From positions 2,567,964 through 2,631,963 of the forward strand of contig NC_019675.1 in NCBI RefSeq assembly GCF_000316515.1: 64,000 nucleotides of DNA, in the 5' to 3' direction. The stretch comes from Cyanobium gracile PCC 6307. GTDB taxonomy: Bacteria; Cyanobacteriota; Cyanobacteriia; PCC-6307; Cyanobiaceae. Below, piece by piece: positions 7,265 through 15,523 of this stretch (positions are counted from its first letter, which is position 1; each line of letters starts with the position of its first letter). Position numbers and translations under genes: made by a program. The notes beneath the pieces are model-generated. The model made no database searches. It was given only the letters and a program-made list of their open reading frames with translations, and was not told where the DNA came from.

Positions 7265-8568
7265 CGGGATCTCCCGCCGCTGAGGAGCTCGATCAGCCCC
7301 TTGAGGGCCTCCTGCTGGCTGAGGTCGTCGAAGAGGAAGCGGGTGAGCAGGGCCTGCCAGGCCTCTCGCTGTTCCTTGCTGCTTCCCTCGATCAGCCGGA
7401 TCGTCGAGCGCTGCAGCGACTGCTGCCGGCCCTCCACCATGGACGCCACCACGGAGGAACTGCGCACCGGCGGCGCCACCTCCCGGTTCACCGGCAGCAC
7501 GTACTGGCTGCGCAGGACGATGTCCCGCTGGTGCAGGGGGCTGACCGCGAAGCGGGCCAGGGCCATCGCCAGCTTGCGCTGGACCGGACTCGAGTTGACC
7601 CCGAAGGCCAGCACCCGCTCCCGGGTGATCGGGCTGGCGCCGCCGAAGGGCCCGGAGGGCAGGGGGGTCACGCCCAGGTTCTGGCCCAGGCTTGCCTTGA
7701 CGCGGGTCAGGTTGATGCTGCGGCAGGGAATCCAGTCGAGGGTCCCGGCGGTCAGTTCCTTGAGCAGTTCCGCCTCGGTGGGGAAGAAGGTGACGTGCTG
7801 CTGCTGATCCGCCTGGCGTAGCCACCGCAGCCAGCGCGCCAGGTCCTGCCGGGTCGCGGGCGTCACCGGCTCCCTGGCCAGCAGACTGCTGAGGGCATCG
7901 ATGGCCCCGAGGGGGCCCAGGGTCCAGGTCAGGCTGACCGCATCGAGGGAGAGCCCCACCTCCATCCCCTTGGCACTGAGGGCCAGCAGCTCACTCAGGG
8001 TGCCGGGGCTGCGCCGGACGCGCCGCCGATCGAAACAGGCCACCTGGGGCTGCAGCTCCATGGGGAGGCCGTTCAGCGTCCCATCGGAGCGCCGTACCCG
8101 CACCACCGAACCCGCATCCAGCTGGTTCAGCAGGGCGGGCGGGAAGGACACGGTGTCGATGAGCCTCTCCCTGGCCAGATCACGGGCGGTGGATTCGTTC
8201 ACCAGCAGCAGATCCGGGCTCAGACCGGTGCTGTTGCGCAGTCGCAGTTCGGTGGGCAGGCTCTCCTCGGGGAACACCTCCACCTGGAGCCGGACCTTGG
8301 GCTGCAGGGTGCGGAACGTGCTCTGCAACATGGCCGTACGTGAGCGGATCTCCTTCTGCAGTTCGCCGTCGATGGCATCTCCACTGACACCGACCGCGAT
8401 GTAGAGGGTGCCCTCGAGGGGGCGCAGGATCGGCTGCAGTGGCCGCCCGTGGCAGGCCGCCAGGGAGGCCAGCAAGGGGATGGCGAGGCCCGTCGCCAGC
8501 ACCCGGATGACGGCCCGCCGCCGGCCCTGGCCGGGCGGGGTGGGGGAGTGGTGGAGTTGGGGAATCAC
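7261..8568 (-). CDS. Extracellular solute-binding lipoprotein (ABC-type SBP family 1)
   Basis: A 435-residue protein with a signal peptide and a lipobox, LLASLAAC with Cys39, so it is a periplasmic lipoprotein. The mature part has SBP family 1 layout: a TLYIAVGVSGDAID opening strand, DLLLVNEST, a GLPMELQPQVACFDRR hinge region, then FGGASPITRERVLAFGVN and a helical C-terminus. No ABC permease or ATPase is adjacent. Instead it is translationally coupled to an MscS channel by a 4-bp overlap. It could gate or inform the channel by binding an osmolyte; that is inference. The ligand is unknown. Confidence 0.85.
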   Translation of the reverse strand: MIPQLHHSPTPPGQGRRRAVIRVLATGLAIPLLASLAACHGRPLQPILRPLEGTLYIAVGVSGDAIDGELQKEIRSRTAMLQSTFRTLQPKVRLQVEVFPEESLPTELRLRNSTGLSPDLLLVNESTARDLARERLIDTVSFPPALLNQLDAGSVVRVRRSDGTLNGLPMELQPQVACFDRRRVRRSPGTLSELLALSAKGMEVGLSLDAVSLTWTLGPLGAIDALSSLLAREPVTPATRQDLARWLRWLRQADQQQHVTFFPTEAELLKELTAGTLDWIPCRSINLTRVKASLGQNLGVTPLPSGPFGGASPITRERVLAFGVNSSPVQRKLAMALARFAVSPLHQRDIVLRSQYVLPVNREVAPPVRSSSVVASMVEGRQQSLQRSTIRLIEGSSKEQREAWQALLTRFLFDDLSQQEALKGLIELLSGGRSR

Positions 8569-8577
8569 AGGCGGAGG

Positions 8578-9362
8578 TTAGGGGCCTTCCCCGCGGCGGG
8601 CCCGCAGGGCCAGGACGGTGGGGCCCACCCAGTAGGCCCCTGGATCCAGGCGCGCCCTGGCCATGGCCGCGGCCGCATCGGCGGCCTCCTCGGTCGACCA
8701 GCGACCCTGGCGGATCAGCTCCCGCCCGTAGAGGGTCACGAAGTGCTCCAGCCACTGGGCCCAGGGGTCACCCCCCCGCCCCAGCACCGGCAGGGGCTGC
8801 AGTTCCTCGATCCCGAAGCCCCGCGCCGCCAGCAGTCCGGGCAGGCGCCGGTTGACGTCCGGGTCGCCGCCGGCGCCTCGGAAGCTGGCGATGGCGGCGT
8901 CGCGGAAGCGGACGATCGCGGCGCCATCGGGATGGAGGCCGAAGGTGTTCCAGTGGACGTATTCGTGGGCCACCAGGCCAGATCGAAGTCGCCGGTTCCG
9001 AGCCCGGGAGCGCCCTGGCCGGGCGCAGCCGTGACCGCGGGATCCCCGAGGTCCACCGCCAGCACCTCCAGCTGGCGCAACCCCTCCCGTGCCGCCGCCC
9101 CCCGGGCCGCCGCCACATAGGCCCCACTGCGCTCGAGGGCCAGCACCCGGCCGCCGGGGCCGACGAGGCGGGCCAGATCGAGGGCGCAGAAGCCTGGCCC
9201 CGCCCCGAGATCGAGCACCCGCTGGCCCGGTCCGTGGCCGGCCCGCTCCCGGGCGGCCATGGCGGCCGGTCGCCACAGCGTGTGCTGCCGCCTCAGCCGC
9301 TCCTGCTCCTCCGGTTCGGTCCCCAGGACGTAGGTGTCCGCTGCCGTGTCGCCTGAGCTCAT
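8578..9362 (-). pseudogene. SAM-dependent methyltransferase, internally deleted and frameshifted
   Basis: The N-terminal part (from the ATG at 9362) reads in one frame, with a class I methyltransferase motif I (VLDLGAGPGFCALDLARLV) and the acidic motif II (VLALERSGAY). It stops matching after GDFDLAW near 8980. The C-terminal part (VAHEYVHWNTFGLHPDG to the stop at 8578) continues in another frame. In homologous enzymes roughly 25-35 residues, around motif post I, should lie between DLAW and VAHEYVHW. Those are absent and the frame is changed, so a functional enzyme is unlikely. The substrate of the ancestor is unknown. Confidence 0.75.
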
Positions 9363-9376
9363 CGGCCGGGCGCCGC

Positions 9377-9631
9377 TCAGTCTTCGGGGTAGAGCAGTTC
9401 GGCGAGTTCGTCGGGATCCACGTCGTAGACGCGGGCCAGGGTGGTTTCGATGGCGCTGGTCACCACGTCCGGCAGGAAGCGCATCGCGTTCAGGGCGTCG
9501 TCGGCGATGTCGTCCGTGAGGACCTTGTCGCCCCCCAGCTTCTCGTCGTTGATCACGGCCATCACCCAGCTCTGGTAAGCGGTGACGAGATCGGCGAACT
9601 CGAGCTCAGGATCGTTCAGATCGAGGGCCAT
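9377..9631 (-). CDS. Small acidic conserved-type hypothetical protein (84 aa)
   Basis: From the ATG at 9631, 84 residues, strongly acidic and predicted helical (FADLVTAYQSWVMAVINDE, TDDIADDALNAMRFLPDVV, ending in DVDPDELAELLYPED). No membrane segment or known motif is visible. Its steady reading frame and codon use support a real gene, and proteins like it are common in picocyanobacteria. It lies 14 bp upstream of the broken methyltransferase, same strand. It is divergent from the 9694 gene with 62 bp between, which must hold both promoters. Function unknown. Confidence 0.7.
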   Translation of the reverse strand: MALDLNDPELEFADLVTAYQSWVMAVINDEKLGGDKVLTDDIADDALNAMRFLPDVVTSAIETTLARVYDVDPDELAELLYPED

Positions 9632-9693
9632 CGGGCGTCTCCAGGGACGGTCGTTGCCCCTGCAGTTTGCCGCCTGGCCGCCAGGATGGCCGG

Positions 9694-10179
9694 ATGGATC
9701 AGGAACCCCTGCCATCGGTGGCCTCCCTGCAGGGCACCCTGTTCGACTTCGCCATCGCCGAGCTGGTGCGCCAGCACCGGCAGAGCTTCCCGCCCCTGTG
9801 GACGGCGGAGAGCTGGGCCAAACTGCTCATCTGGCTGGCCCTGAGCTGCGGCTGCTCCGGCGACGCCCGCGCCCTGGAGGCCTTCGCGGTCGCCCTTGGC
9901 CCGGCGCTCACCGCGCGGATGCGGCGGCTGTTCTTCGAGCGCGAGCTCCCCGACCTCAACCTGCGGGTGATGGCGGATCCGGCCGAGCAGCAGGTGCTGC
10001 TGCTGCCGCTGGAGGTCGGGCCTGTGCCCGGCGCCGGCGCCCCGCAGGCCATCGCTCCGGAGCGGGTGGCCGCCGCCCTCGAGGCCGTGGGCCTCAGCCC
10101 CCTGGTGTCGCCCGATCGCCTCCGCTGGCAGCCGCTGGAGGCGCTGGTCGCTGTGCCCTGGCGGAACGGGCCTGGTTGA
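9694..10179 (+). CDS. Conserved-type hypothetical protein (161 aa)
   Basis: Starting at ATG 9694, the protein opens with an acidic/polar helix (LQGTLFDFAIAELVRQHR), then LWTAESWAKLLIWLALSCGCSG, then TARMRRLFFERELPDL and two strands (LNLRVMADPAEQQVLLLPLE). It looks like a soluble alpha/beta protein of the type conserved across picocyanobacteria. I cannot assign a function. The last 86 bp overlap, tail to tail, the end of the ScyD/E-like gene on the other strand. Confidence 0.7.
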   Translation: MDQEPLPSVASLQGTLFDFAIAELVRQHRQSFPPLWTAESWAKLLIWLALSCGCSGDARALEAFAVALGPALTARMRRLFFERELPDLNLRVMADPAEQQVLLLPLEVGPVPGAGAPQAIAPERVAAALEAVGLSPLVSPDRLRWQPLEALVAVPWRNGPG

Positions 10180-11431
10180 GGCCACCGCAGCGGCGGCGCA
10201 GCCGCCGGGCCTGGGCGAAGGCGACGCCGACACCGAGCAGGGGCAGGGGGCCGGGCGCCGGCACCGGGGTGAGGGCGAGCAGCTCGCCGTTCACCCCGTC
10301 GCCATCGTTGGCCACGTAGATCGTGCCGTCGCGGCCGACGGCCAGGCCCGTGGGGCTGACCAGGTCATCGAAGATCGTGCGGACGCTGCCATCAAGGCCC
10401 AGCTTCAGGACGCTGCCCGACGGGGGGCCAAAAAAATCATCGCTGTACTGCAGCAGGTAAAGCGCATCATCCGGACCGGCCGCGATGTCGATCAGGTTGC
10501 TGAAGCCCCCCGCGAACTTGGTCACCGGGTTGATGAAGTCGTAGCGGAACACATCGGCGCTCCCGGGGGCAAAGGGAAAGCCGGAGAGCTGGGTGATGTA
10601 CAGCGCCCCGTCGGGGCCGATGGTCATGCCGGTGGGCACGGCCTGGGCAGGGAACTCGGGGGGCAAGGGGAAGGGCAGCGGCGGGGTGCTGACGAGCTCC
10701 TCCGGGAACACGTTCACCAGCGAGACCTGGTTGGCAGCGTCGGCCTTCACCAGGCTGTTGCCGCCGGAATCAGTGACGTAGGTGTCATCCCCGCGCACCA
10801 CCAGGGCGAAGGGATTGCTGTTGAGATCCTTGCCGTCGGGGTTCTGGGTCGCTTCGAAACCGGCGATGTCGGCCAGGGGGGTGAGGCTGCCGGCGGTCAG
10901 GTCGATGGCGACCGTCTTGCCGAAGAGGGGGCTGCCGGCGGCGGGAATCAGGGTGGGGTTGGCACCGAAGCCGAAGACCCCGAACAGCTGGCCGGAGCCG
11001 TTGAAGGCGAGGTCCGCCAGGCCCGTTCCCTCAGGGAACAGGGGGGAGGACTGGACCGCCAGGGAGGGCAGGTTGGTGAGGGCCCTGGAATAGATGTTGG
11101 TGGAGCGATCGAACAGACCGACGGCCCCGGTGGTGTCGTAGCAGAGGGTGTTGCCGCTGCCGGCGACGAGGCAAGGGCCGTCGCCGCCCCGGCCCGCCTC
11201 GCTGAGCACGAGGTTGCCGTTCGGCGCGATCGTCAGTCCCCGCGGATTCTCCAGCCCCGTCACCAGGGTCCGGGCCCGGTACGGGGCGGCGTCGGCGGCG
11301 GCGCCCGCCGCCAGCAGGCCGGCGCCGGCCCAGGCCCCCAGGGCCAGGCCAAGCAGCCCTTGGCCCGACAGCCCATGGCCAGGTCGGAGCGGGCGTTGGC
11401 GGGAGGCGGTGGTCCGCGGCGACGGCGTCAT
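10094..11431 (-). CDS. ScyD/ScyE-like beta-propeller protein with PEP-CTERM-like C-terminus
   Basis: A 445-residue exported protein. A signal peptide at about residues 25-50 ends at ADAAPYR. NHL/SMP-30-like propeller repeats follow, with blades marked by NPRGLTIAPNGNLVLSE, PTGMTIGPDGALYITQ, IAAGPDDALYLLQY and SPTGLAVGRDGTIYVAND. Near the end PAPGPLPLLGVGVAFAQARRLRRR has the layout of a cyanobacterial PEP-CTERM sorting tail: motif, hydrophobic helix, arginines. About 30 further low-information residues then overlap the convergent gene at 10179. ScyD/E-type proteins occur in scytonemin clusters, but no other scytonemin gene is here. GTG 11464 is an alternative start. Confidence 0.75.
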   Translation of the reverse strand: MTPSPRTTASRQRPLRPGHGLSGQGLLGLALGAWAGAGLLAAGAAADAAPYRARTLVTGLENPRGLTIAPNGNLVLSEAGRGGDGPCLVAGSGNTLCYDTTGAVGLFDRSTNIYSRALTNLPSLAVQSSPLFPEGTGLADLAFNGSGQLFGVFGFGANPTLIPAAGSPLFGKTVAIDLTAGSLTPLADIAGFEATQNPDGKDLNSNPFALVVRGDDTYVTDSGGNSLVKADAANQVSLVNVFPEELVSTPPLPFPLPPEFPAQAVPTGMTIGPDGALYITQLSGFPFAPGSADVFRYDFINPVTKFAGGFSNLIDIAAGPDDALYLLQYSDDFFGPPSGSVLKLGLDGSVRTIFDDLVSPTGLAVGRDGTIYVANDGDGVNGELLALTPVPAPGPLPLLGVGVAFAQARRLRRRCGGLNQARSARAQRPAPPAAASGGDRATPGG

Positions 11432-11562
11432 CGGCAAGACGGTCTGAGAGACGTCAGGCGGCACTCTGCCGATCCTGTAGGCCCCGTCAAGACGCCGAGG
11501 ACACCCCCGATGGACGTCGGGCCAGCGTTCTAGGTTTCTTGTCCGAGAGGGTCTGGGCGCGG

Positions 11563-12207
11563 ATGCGGCTGATCGCCAGCTTCGAGGATCCCGGCTATGG
11601 GGCCCTGGCCGATGCGGCGATGGCCTTCTTTGACCGCCGCACCGACCTGCAGCGCCGCGGGGTCGCCTTCTCCTTCGGCGGCGAACCGGGCGACGGCGCA
11701 GAGGCGGATCCCGGCAAGATCTCCACCGACATCAGCCTGGTGTGGATCGACCGCTCCGACCCGGAAGCCCAGGGCCTGGCGGACGTGATCATGCGCGGCG
11801 TCTCCGCCGGTCTGAAGCGTTACTTGGCCGAGCGGCCCCTGTTCCTCTCCTGCTGTCCGGAGCGCTCCCTGTTCGTCAACCCGATCTTCAACCTGCAGCG
11901 TTACGCGCCGGGGGAGGGGTTCTACAGCTGGCACTGCGACTGGAACACCAGCGATGAGGCCACCGAGCCGATCCGCCGCGTCCTGGCCTGGATCCTTTAC
12001 CTCAACACCGTCCCCGACGGCGGCACCGAATTCCACTGGCAGGATCACCACGAGGAGGCCGTCAAGGGCAAGCTGGCGATCTTCCCCGCCGGCCTCTCCC
12101 ATCTGCACCGGGGCCGCGTCAGCCAGACCCACACCAAGACCATCGCCACCGGCTGGATCAATGCCGGCACGCTCGATGCCTACGTGACGCGCCTCGCCGC
12201 CGGCTGA
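11563..12207 (+). CDS. 2-oxoglutarate / Fe(II)-dependent oxygenase
   Basis: From ATG 11563, 214 residues with a double-stranded beta-helix dioxygenase core. The iron ligands are visible as H124-x-D126 (YSWHCDWNTS) and a distal histidine at H180 or H182 in FPAGLSHLHRG. Lys192 in HTKTIATGW is placed to bind 2-oxoglutarate. The layout matches the prolyl-4-hydroxylase-like 2OG-Fe(II) group, whose members hydroxylate proteins or small molecules; the substrate is unknown. An upstream TTG at 11539 is possible. A decayed copy of its C-terminus seems to lie at 15404-15523. Confidence 0.85.
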   Translation: MRLIASFEDPGYGALADAAMAFFDRRTDLQRRGVAFSFGGEPGDGAEADPGKISTDISLVWIDRSDPEAQGLADVIMRGVSAGLKRYLAERPLFLSCCPERSLFVNPIFNLQRYAPGEGFYSWHCDWNTSDEATEPIRRVLAWILYLNTVPDGGTEFHWQDHHEEAVKGKLAIFPAGLSHLHRGRVSQTHTKTIATGWINAGTLDAYVTRLAAG

Positions 12208-12223
12208 GGCCCCGTTCCAGCGG

Positions 12224-13600
12224 TCAGTCCAGGGGCGACGGCACGATCAGCCGCTCCAGCCGCAGCTGCAGCTCATCGGTGAGGGCCTGCACCGCCCGGC
12301 GCCGATCCCGGCGGTAGTCGGCGAGGCGCCCATCCACCACGATCGGCCGGTCGATGCTGATCCGCACCTTCCGCCGGCCGAGCCGGGGGCGCTGGTTGGC
12401 GGTGTGGCCCTGGATCCGGCACTGGGTGTCCCAGAGCAGCAGCAGGGTGTCGGCGAAGCGCTCCTGGCTCGGCCGCTCCCGCACATAGCTGCCGCTCACG
12501 GCGACAAAGGACTCCACCACGCGCATGTGCCACAGCTGGGCCCCGGTCTCCTCCGCCAGCCGGTCGGCCAGGGCCCCGGCCAGGGGGCTGGGGGGCTCAC
12601 TGCCCGGGGGCCGGGCGGGGTAGAGCCGGTCCCAGCCGGCCTGCTCCAGGCGCCGGCAGCGGTCGGTGAGGCTGCCACAGGGCTGCATGCCGAAGGACTG
12701 CTCCACCCGCCGCAGGGCCAGATCCATCAGCCGCTGCAGCCGGGGTCCGAAGGCGGGCTCCGGCTCAGCGGTGGCCGCGGCGGGAACCCACTCCTCGGGC
12801 AGGGCCAGGTGCACCTTGTCGCGGTAGAAGGCCTCCATCTGCTCGAGCATCCGCTCCCCGAGGCGCACCAGTCGCCCATGCAGCCGGGAGGGGTCAAGGT
12901 CGTGGCCGGGATCGGGGGCCAGGCCGGCCCCCTCCTCCAGCCGGCAGAGCAGGGCCTCGATCGCCCCCCAGACCGGCTTGATGAAGGTGTACTGCAGGCC
13001 GATCGGCAGCAGATCCATGCGTTCGTGGCGTCCGGCGTCCGCCAGGTCGGCCGCCGTCCAGAAGGCGAGCTGGGCGGTGCCGGGCTCCAGGGGGCTGAGG
13101 CGTTCGTTGTGGCCGTTGGTGGCCCCCTCCGGCGCCAGGGCGAAGGGGTGGGGTCCCTCCAGCAGCAGCTTCCGGGCCGTGCGCAGGGCGGGCAGATCCA
13201 GCTTGCTGCGCTGGATCGAGGCGCCCCCCAGGTGGGTGAACAGCCACCCCATGGTCGGCCCGGCCCAGAGGGGGATGCCGCGGTCGAACAGGAACTGGCC
13301 GGTGGGGGCCGGATCGAAGCGCAGGCCCTGCCGCCGGCCGGCCCGGGCCAGCTCCACCCACAGCAGCCGGGCCATGCTCAGGGGATCGTCGAGACTCGGG
13401 TGCCGGAAGGCGAGCAGCAGCCGGCTCTCCCCGGCCTGGAAGGAGCGCATCGCCTCCACCAGCGTGGCCATGCCCTCCACCTCCACCGCCGCGATCCGGC
13501 AACGCCAGCGCAGCCAGAGCGGCAGCACCAGCCGGCCGAGTGCCAGCACCCGACCATCCAGGCGAGGGGGCAGAAACTCCAGCGGCGGGGCGGTGGCCAT
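12224..13600 (-). CDS. 1-acyl-glycerol-3-phosphate acyltransferase-like protein (PlsC family)
   Basis: A 458-residue protein with the PlsC acyltransferase fold in the first 250 residues. The catalytic HX4D is His67-PSLD-Asp72, and the glycerol-phosphate-binding EGATNG is at 158-163. The C-terminal 200 residues form an extra helical domain (RMLEQMEAFYRDKV, WDTQCRIQGHTANQ) seen in long cyanobacterial members. These enzymes acylate lysophospholipids at the membrane surface. The neighbour to the right on the same strand (DUF2157 pair) is also membrane-linked, but nothing ties them functionally. It converges with the 2OG oxygenase gene. Confidence 0.82.
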   Translation of the reverse strand: MATAPPLEFLPPRLDGRVLALGRLVLPLWLRWRCRIAAVEVEGMATLVEAMRSFQAGESRLLLAFRHPSLDDPLSMARLLWVELARAGRRQGLRFDPAPTGQFLFDRGIPLWAGPTMGWLFTHLGGASIQRSKLDLPALRTARKLLLEGPHPFALAPEGATNGHNERLSPLEPGTAQLAFWTAADLADAGRHERMDLLPIGLQYTFIKPVWGAIEALLCRLEEGAGLAPDPGHDLDPSRLHGRLVRLGERMLEQMEAFYRDKVHLALPEEWVPAAATAEPEPAFGPRLQRLMDLALRRVEQSFGMQPCGSLTDRCRRLEQAGWDRLYPARPPGSEPPSPLAGALADRLAEETGAQLWHMRVVESFVAVSGSYVRERPSQERFADTLLLLWDTQCRIQGHTANQRPRLGRRKVRISIDRPIVVDGRLADYRRDRRRAVQALTDELQLRLERLIVPSPLD

Positions 13601-13650
13601 CGGCGGACGTTAGGCGGGCTGCCCGGGTCAGGCTGTGTCCAGGGCCAGCC

Positions 13651-14160
13651 TCAGCGCAGCTCCAGGGGGGTGATCGGCCCATGGCCGCGCTGCACCCCCA
13701 GCCGGATCGGCCGGGGCGGACCCTGCCCCGGCAGGGTCACCTCCACCCAGAGCTGCTCGCCGGCCGGCCGGCGGGAGGGATCCGCCACCCCGGGCGGGAT
13801 GAAGTAGGCCACCGACGGTCCGAGGCGCCAGCGTTCGCCCTGCGGCGTCGCCGGCAGGCTCCGGAAGCGGGGGGTGGCGGGTCCGGCCAGCTCGGCCCGC
13901 ACCCGGGCGGCCTCGCTGCGCAGCACCAGCCGCTCCCCCGACCAGGGCCTGGGCTGGCCGGCCGGCACCTCGGGGGCCGGCACCAGCAGGGCCAGGTTCA
14001 CGTAGCGCCCCCGGATCGGCAGGTAGGGATCCACCGGCTCGCTCAGGATCCAGCCCCGGGGCCGGGTGGCCCGATCCAGCAGCAGCTGGCCCCCCAGGCT
14101 CAGCAGCAGTCCGCCCTGCAGCAGGGCCACCAGCAGGCCGCGCGCCGGCGCGGGAATCAT
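13651..14160 (-). CDS. GDYXXLXY-type domain protein, partner of DUF2157
   Basis: A 169-residue protein with an N-terminal membrane helix (GLLVALLQGGLLLSLGGQLLL), then an external domain opening with DPYLPIRGRYVNLALL. This is the variant here of the GDYxxLxY motif that names the family (GRYVNL). The rest is beta-rich (LWVEVTLPGQG, PIRLGVQRGHGPITPLEL). The ATG at 14160 overlaps the stop of the DUF2157 gene by 4 bp. That is the usual arrangement of this pair in bacteria and suggests the two form a membrane complex. Function unknown. Confidence 0.8.
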   Translation of the reverse strand: MIPAPARGLLVALLQGGLLLSLGGQLLLDRATRPRGWILSEPVDPYLPIRGRYVNLALLVPAPEVPAGQPRPWSGERLVLRSEAARVRAELAGPATPRFRSLPATPQGERWRLGPSVAYFIPPGVADPSRRPAGEQLWVEVTLPGQGPPRPIRLGVQRGHGPITPLELR

Positions 14161-15320
14161 GGGGCCCCCCTGCCGATGGCCCGGGCCACGAGCCGGCGGC
14201 GCAGCAGCTCCAGGCCCCAGCCGCCGCCGAGGAACAGCACCCCCAGGCCGATGAGGCTGGCGGAGCGCCCCAGGCTGTCCATCACCTGGGACACGTAGAA
14301 GGCCAGCACGTCGATGGCGATCAGGGCGGCGCCGAGGTTGACCCGCTCGGAGCGGCCCTCCATCACGCCCCAGGCCACCAGCAGCAGGCCGCCGACCGCC
14401 CACCACAGATAGGTGAAGACGCCGGCGTCCTGGTGGGTGGACCAGGCCAGAGCCACCCCCGGCAGCAGCCAGCCGATCGCCACCGCCAGGGGCCAGGCGC
14501 GCCGGCCCCGCAGGCGCAGGCCCAGCAGCAGGGGGGTCCCGAGGGCGACGGCCCAGCCGACGAGCGCCAGGGGCAAAGGCAAGGGCTCGGTGCGGGGAGC
14601 GCCGTGGCTGACCAGCTGCCAGAGCAGACCCGTTGGCAGCAGGCCCAGCCCGCCGAGCCAGAGCAGCACCCGCCGCGGCGCCGGGGCGGCGCCTGCCCCG
14701 GTCGGCGCCGCCAGATAACAGAGGCTGAGCAGCAGCAGGCCCGCTGCCGGTGCCAGCCCGGCCGTCGGATCCTCGGATCCCCGCTGCAGTCCCTCGCTGG
14801 CGGCGTCGACGGCCCGCTGCCATTCACCGACCAGCCAGGCCGGCCCCAGCAGGGCCAGCAGCGCCAGCTGGGGCCACTGGCGCAGCAGGCCCCAGCCGAG
14901 GCCCGCGCCGATGGCCCAGAGCAGCAGCCCCAGGGGCCAGTGGGCCTCGAGGTGGAACAGCTGGCCCGCCAGGAACAGGCCCGCCCCGAGCGTCACCGTG
15001 CCGACGCCGTGCAGGCTCACCGCCAGGGGCGGGAATCGGCGCTCCACGGCGGCGGCGCCCCCGTGCAGGCCCACCACCAGCGCCAGCAACAGGCCGAAGC
15101 GCTGGCCGGGCCCGAGGGCCGCCCAGTGGGTGGTGACGAACAGCAGCAGCCCGGCGGCCACCAGCACGCCGCCCAGAGCGACGGCCACCAGCACCGGCAC
15201 CCGCAGCCGCCGGGGGCCGGGCTGGGCCCTCTCCCAGGCCCGGATGGCCTCGGCGCCGGTGGGGTCGATCAGGCCCGCCTGCCGCCAGCGCTCCAGCCGT
15301 GATTCCCAGCCGTCAGCCAT
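14157..15320 (-). CDS. DUF2157 domain membrane protein
   Basis: A 387-residue protein. A short cytosolic helical segment (residues 1-40, ESRLERWRQAGLIDPTGAEAI) is the DUF2157 signature of two helices before the membrane part. About eleven transmembrane helices follow. It is translationally coupled to the GDYXXLXY partner at 14160. The role of these pairs is not established; they may be envelope or stress proteins. Its start lies just before the microsatellite region on the opposite strand. Confidence 0.85.
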   Translation of the reverse strand: MADGWESRLERWRQAGLIDPTGAEAIRAWERAQPGPRRLRVPVLVAVALGGVLVAAGLLLFVTTHWAALGPGQRFGLLLALVVGLHGGAAAVERRFPPLAVSLHGVGTVTLGAGLFLAGQLFHLEAHWPLGLLLWAIGAGLGWGLLRQWPQLALLALLGPAWLVGEWQRAVDAASEGLQRGSEDPTAGLAPAAGLLLLSLCYLAAPTGAGAAPAPRRVLLWLGGLGLLPTGLLWQLVSHGAPRTEPLPLPLALVGWAVALGTPLLLGLRLRGRRAWPLAVAIGWLLPGVALAWSTHQDAGVFTYLWWAVGGLLLVAWGVMEGRSERVNLGAALIAIDVLAFYVSQVMDSLGRSASLIGLGVLFLGGGWGLELLRRRLVARAIGRGAP

Positions 15321-15523
15321 GGGTTGAGGCTAGGAGGAGTGGCGTTTTGCGACCACGGGCCCACGACCCGCGCCTCCCCCCTGTGCTTGCCAAGAACCTC
15401 GCCCACACTCACACTCACACTCACACTCACACTCACACTCACACTCACACCCACACCATCGCCATTGGCTGGAGCAACGCGGGCAGGCGGGAGGTCGACC
15501 TCGCCCTGCTCGCTGCCTCCTGA
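15299..15523 (+). pseudogene. Remnant resembling the C-terminus of a 2OG-Fe(II) oxygenase with an expanded His-Thr repeat
   Basis: The last 22 codons before TGA (15456-15523) read TIAIGWSNAG then REVDLALLAAS. The functional oxygenase at 11563-12207 ends TIATGWINAG then DAYVTRLAAG, after QTHTK. The DNA is also similar, both having CACCCACACCA followed by TCGCCA and GGCTGGA. In the remnant the HTHTK codons have been replaced by the CACACT array, giving a long His-Thr run. Nothing upstream resembles the oxygenase core, so this is probably a 3' fragment of a duplicate copy. Part of the 5' portion overlaps the start of the DUF2157 gene on the other strand. Confidence 0.5.
15404..15450. repeat. CACACT hexanucleotide microsatellite
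   Basis: Seven perfect tandem copies of CACACT (15404-15445) plus a partial copy. Such a pure simple repeat is unusual in this otherwise complex high-GC sequence. It reads as alternating His-Thr codons on the plus strand and seems to have grown from the HTHT codons of an oxygenase C-terminus. Slippage could change its length between cells. Confidence 0.95.

Noticed and set aside
15404-15450. CACACT array considered as a CRISPR-like or structured repeat
   Set aside because: It is a pure hexamer tandem repeat without spacers and with no cas genes; a microsatellite explains it.
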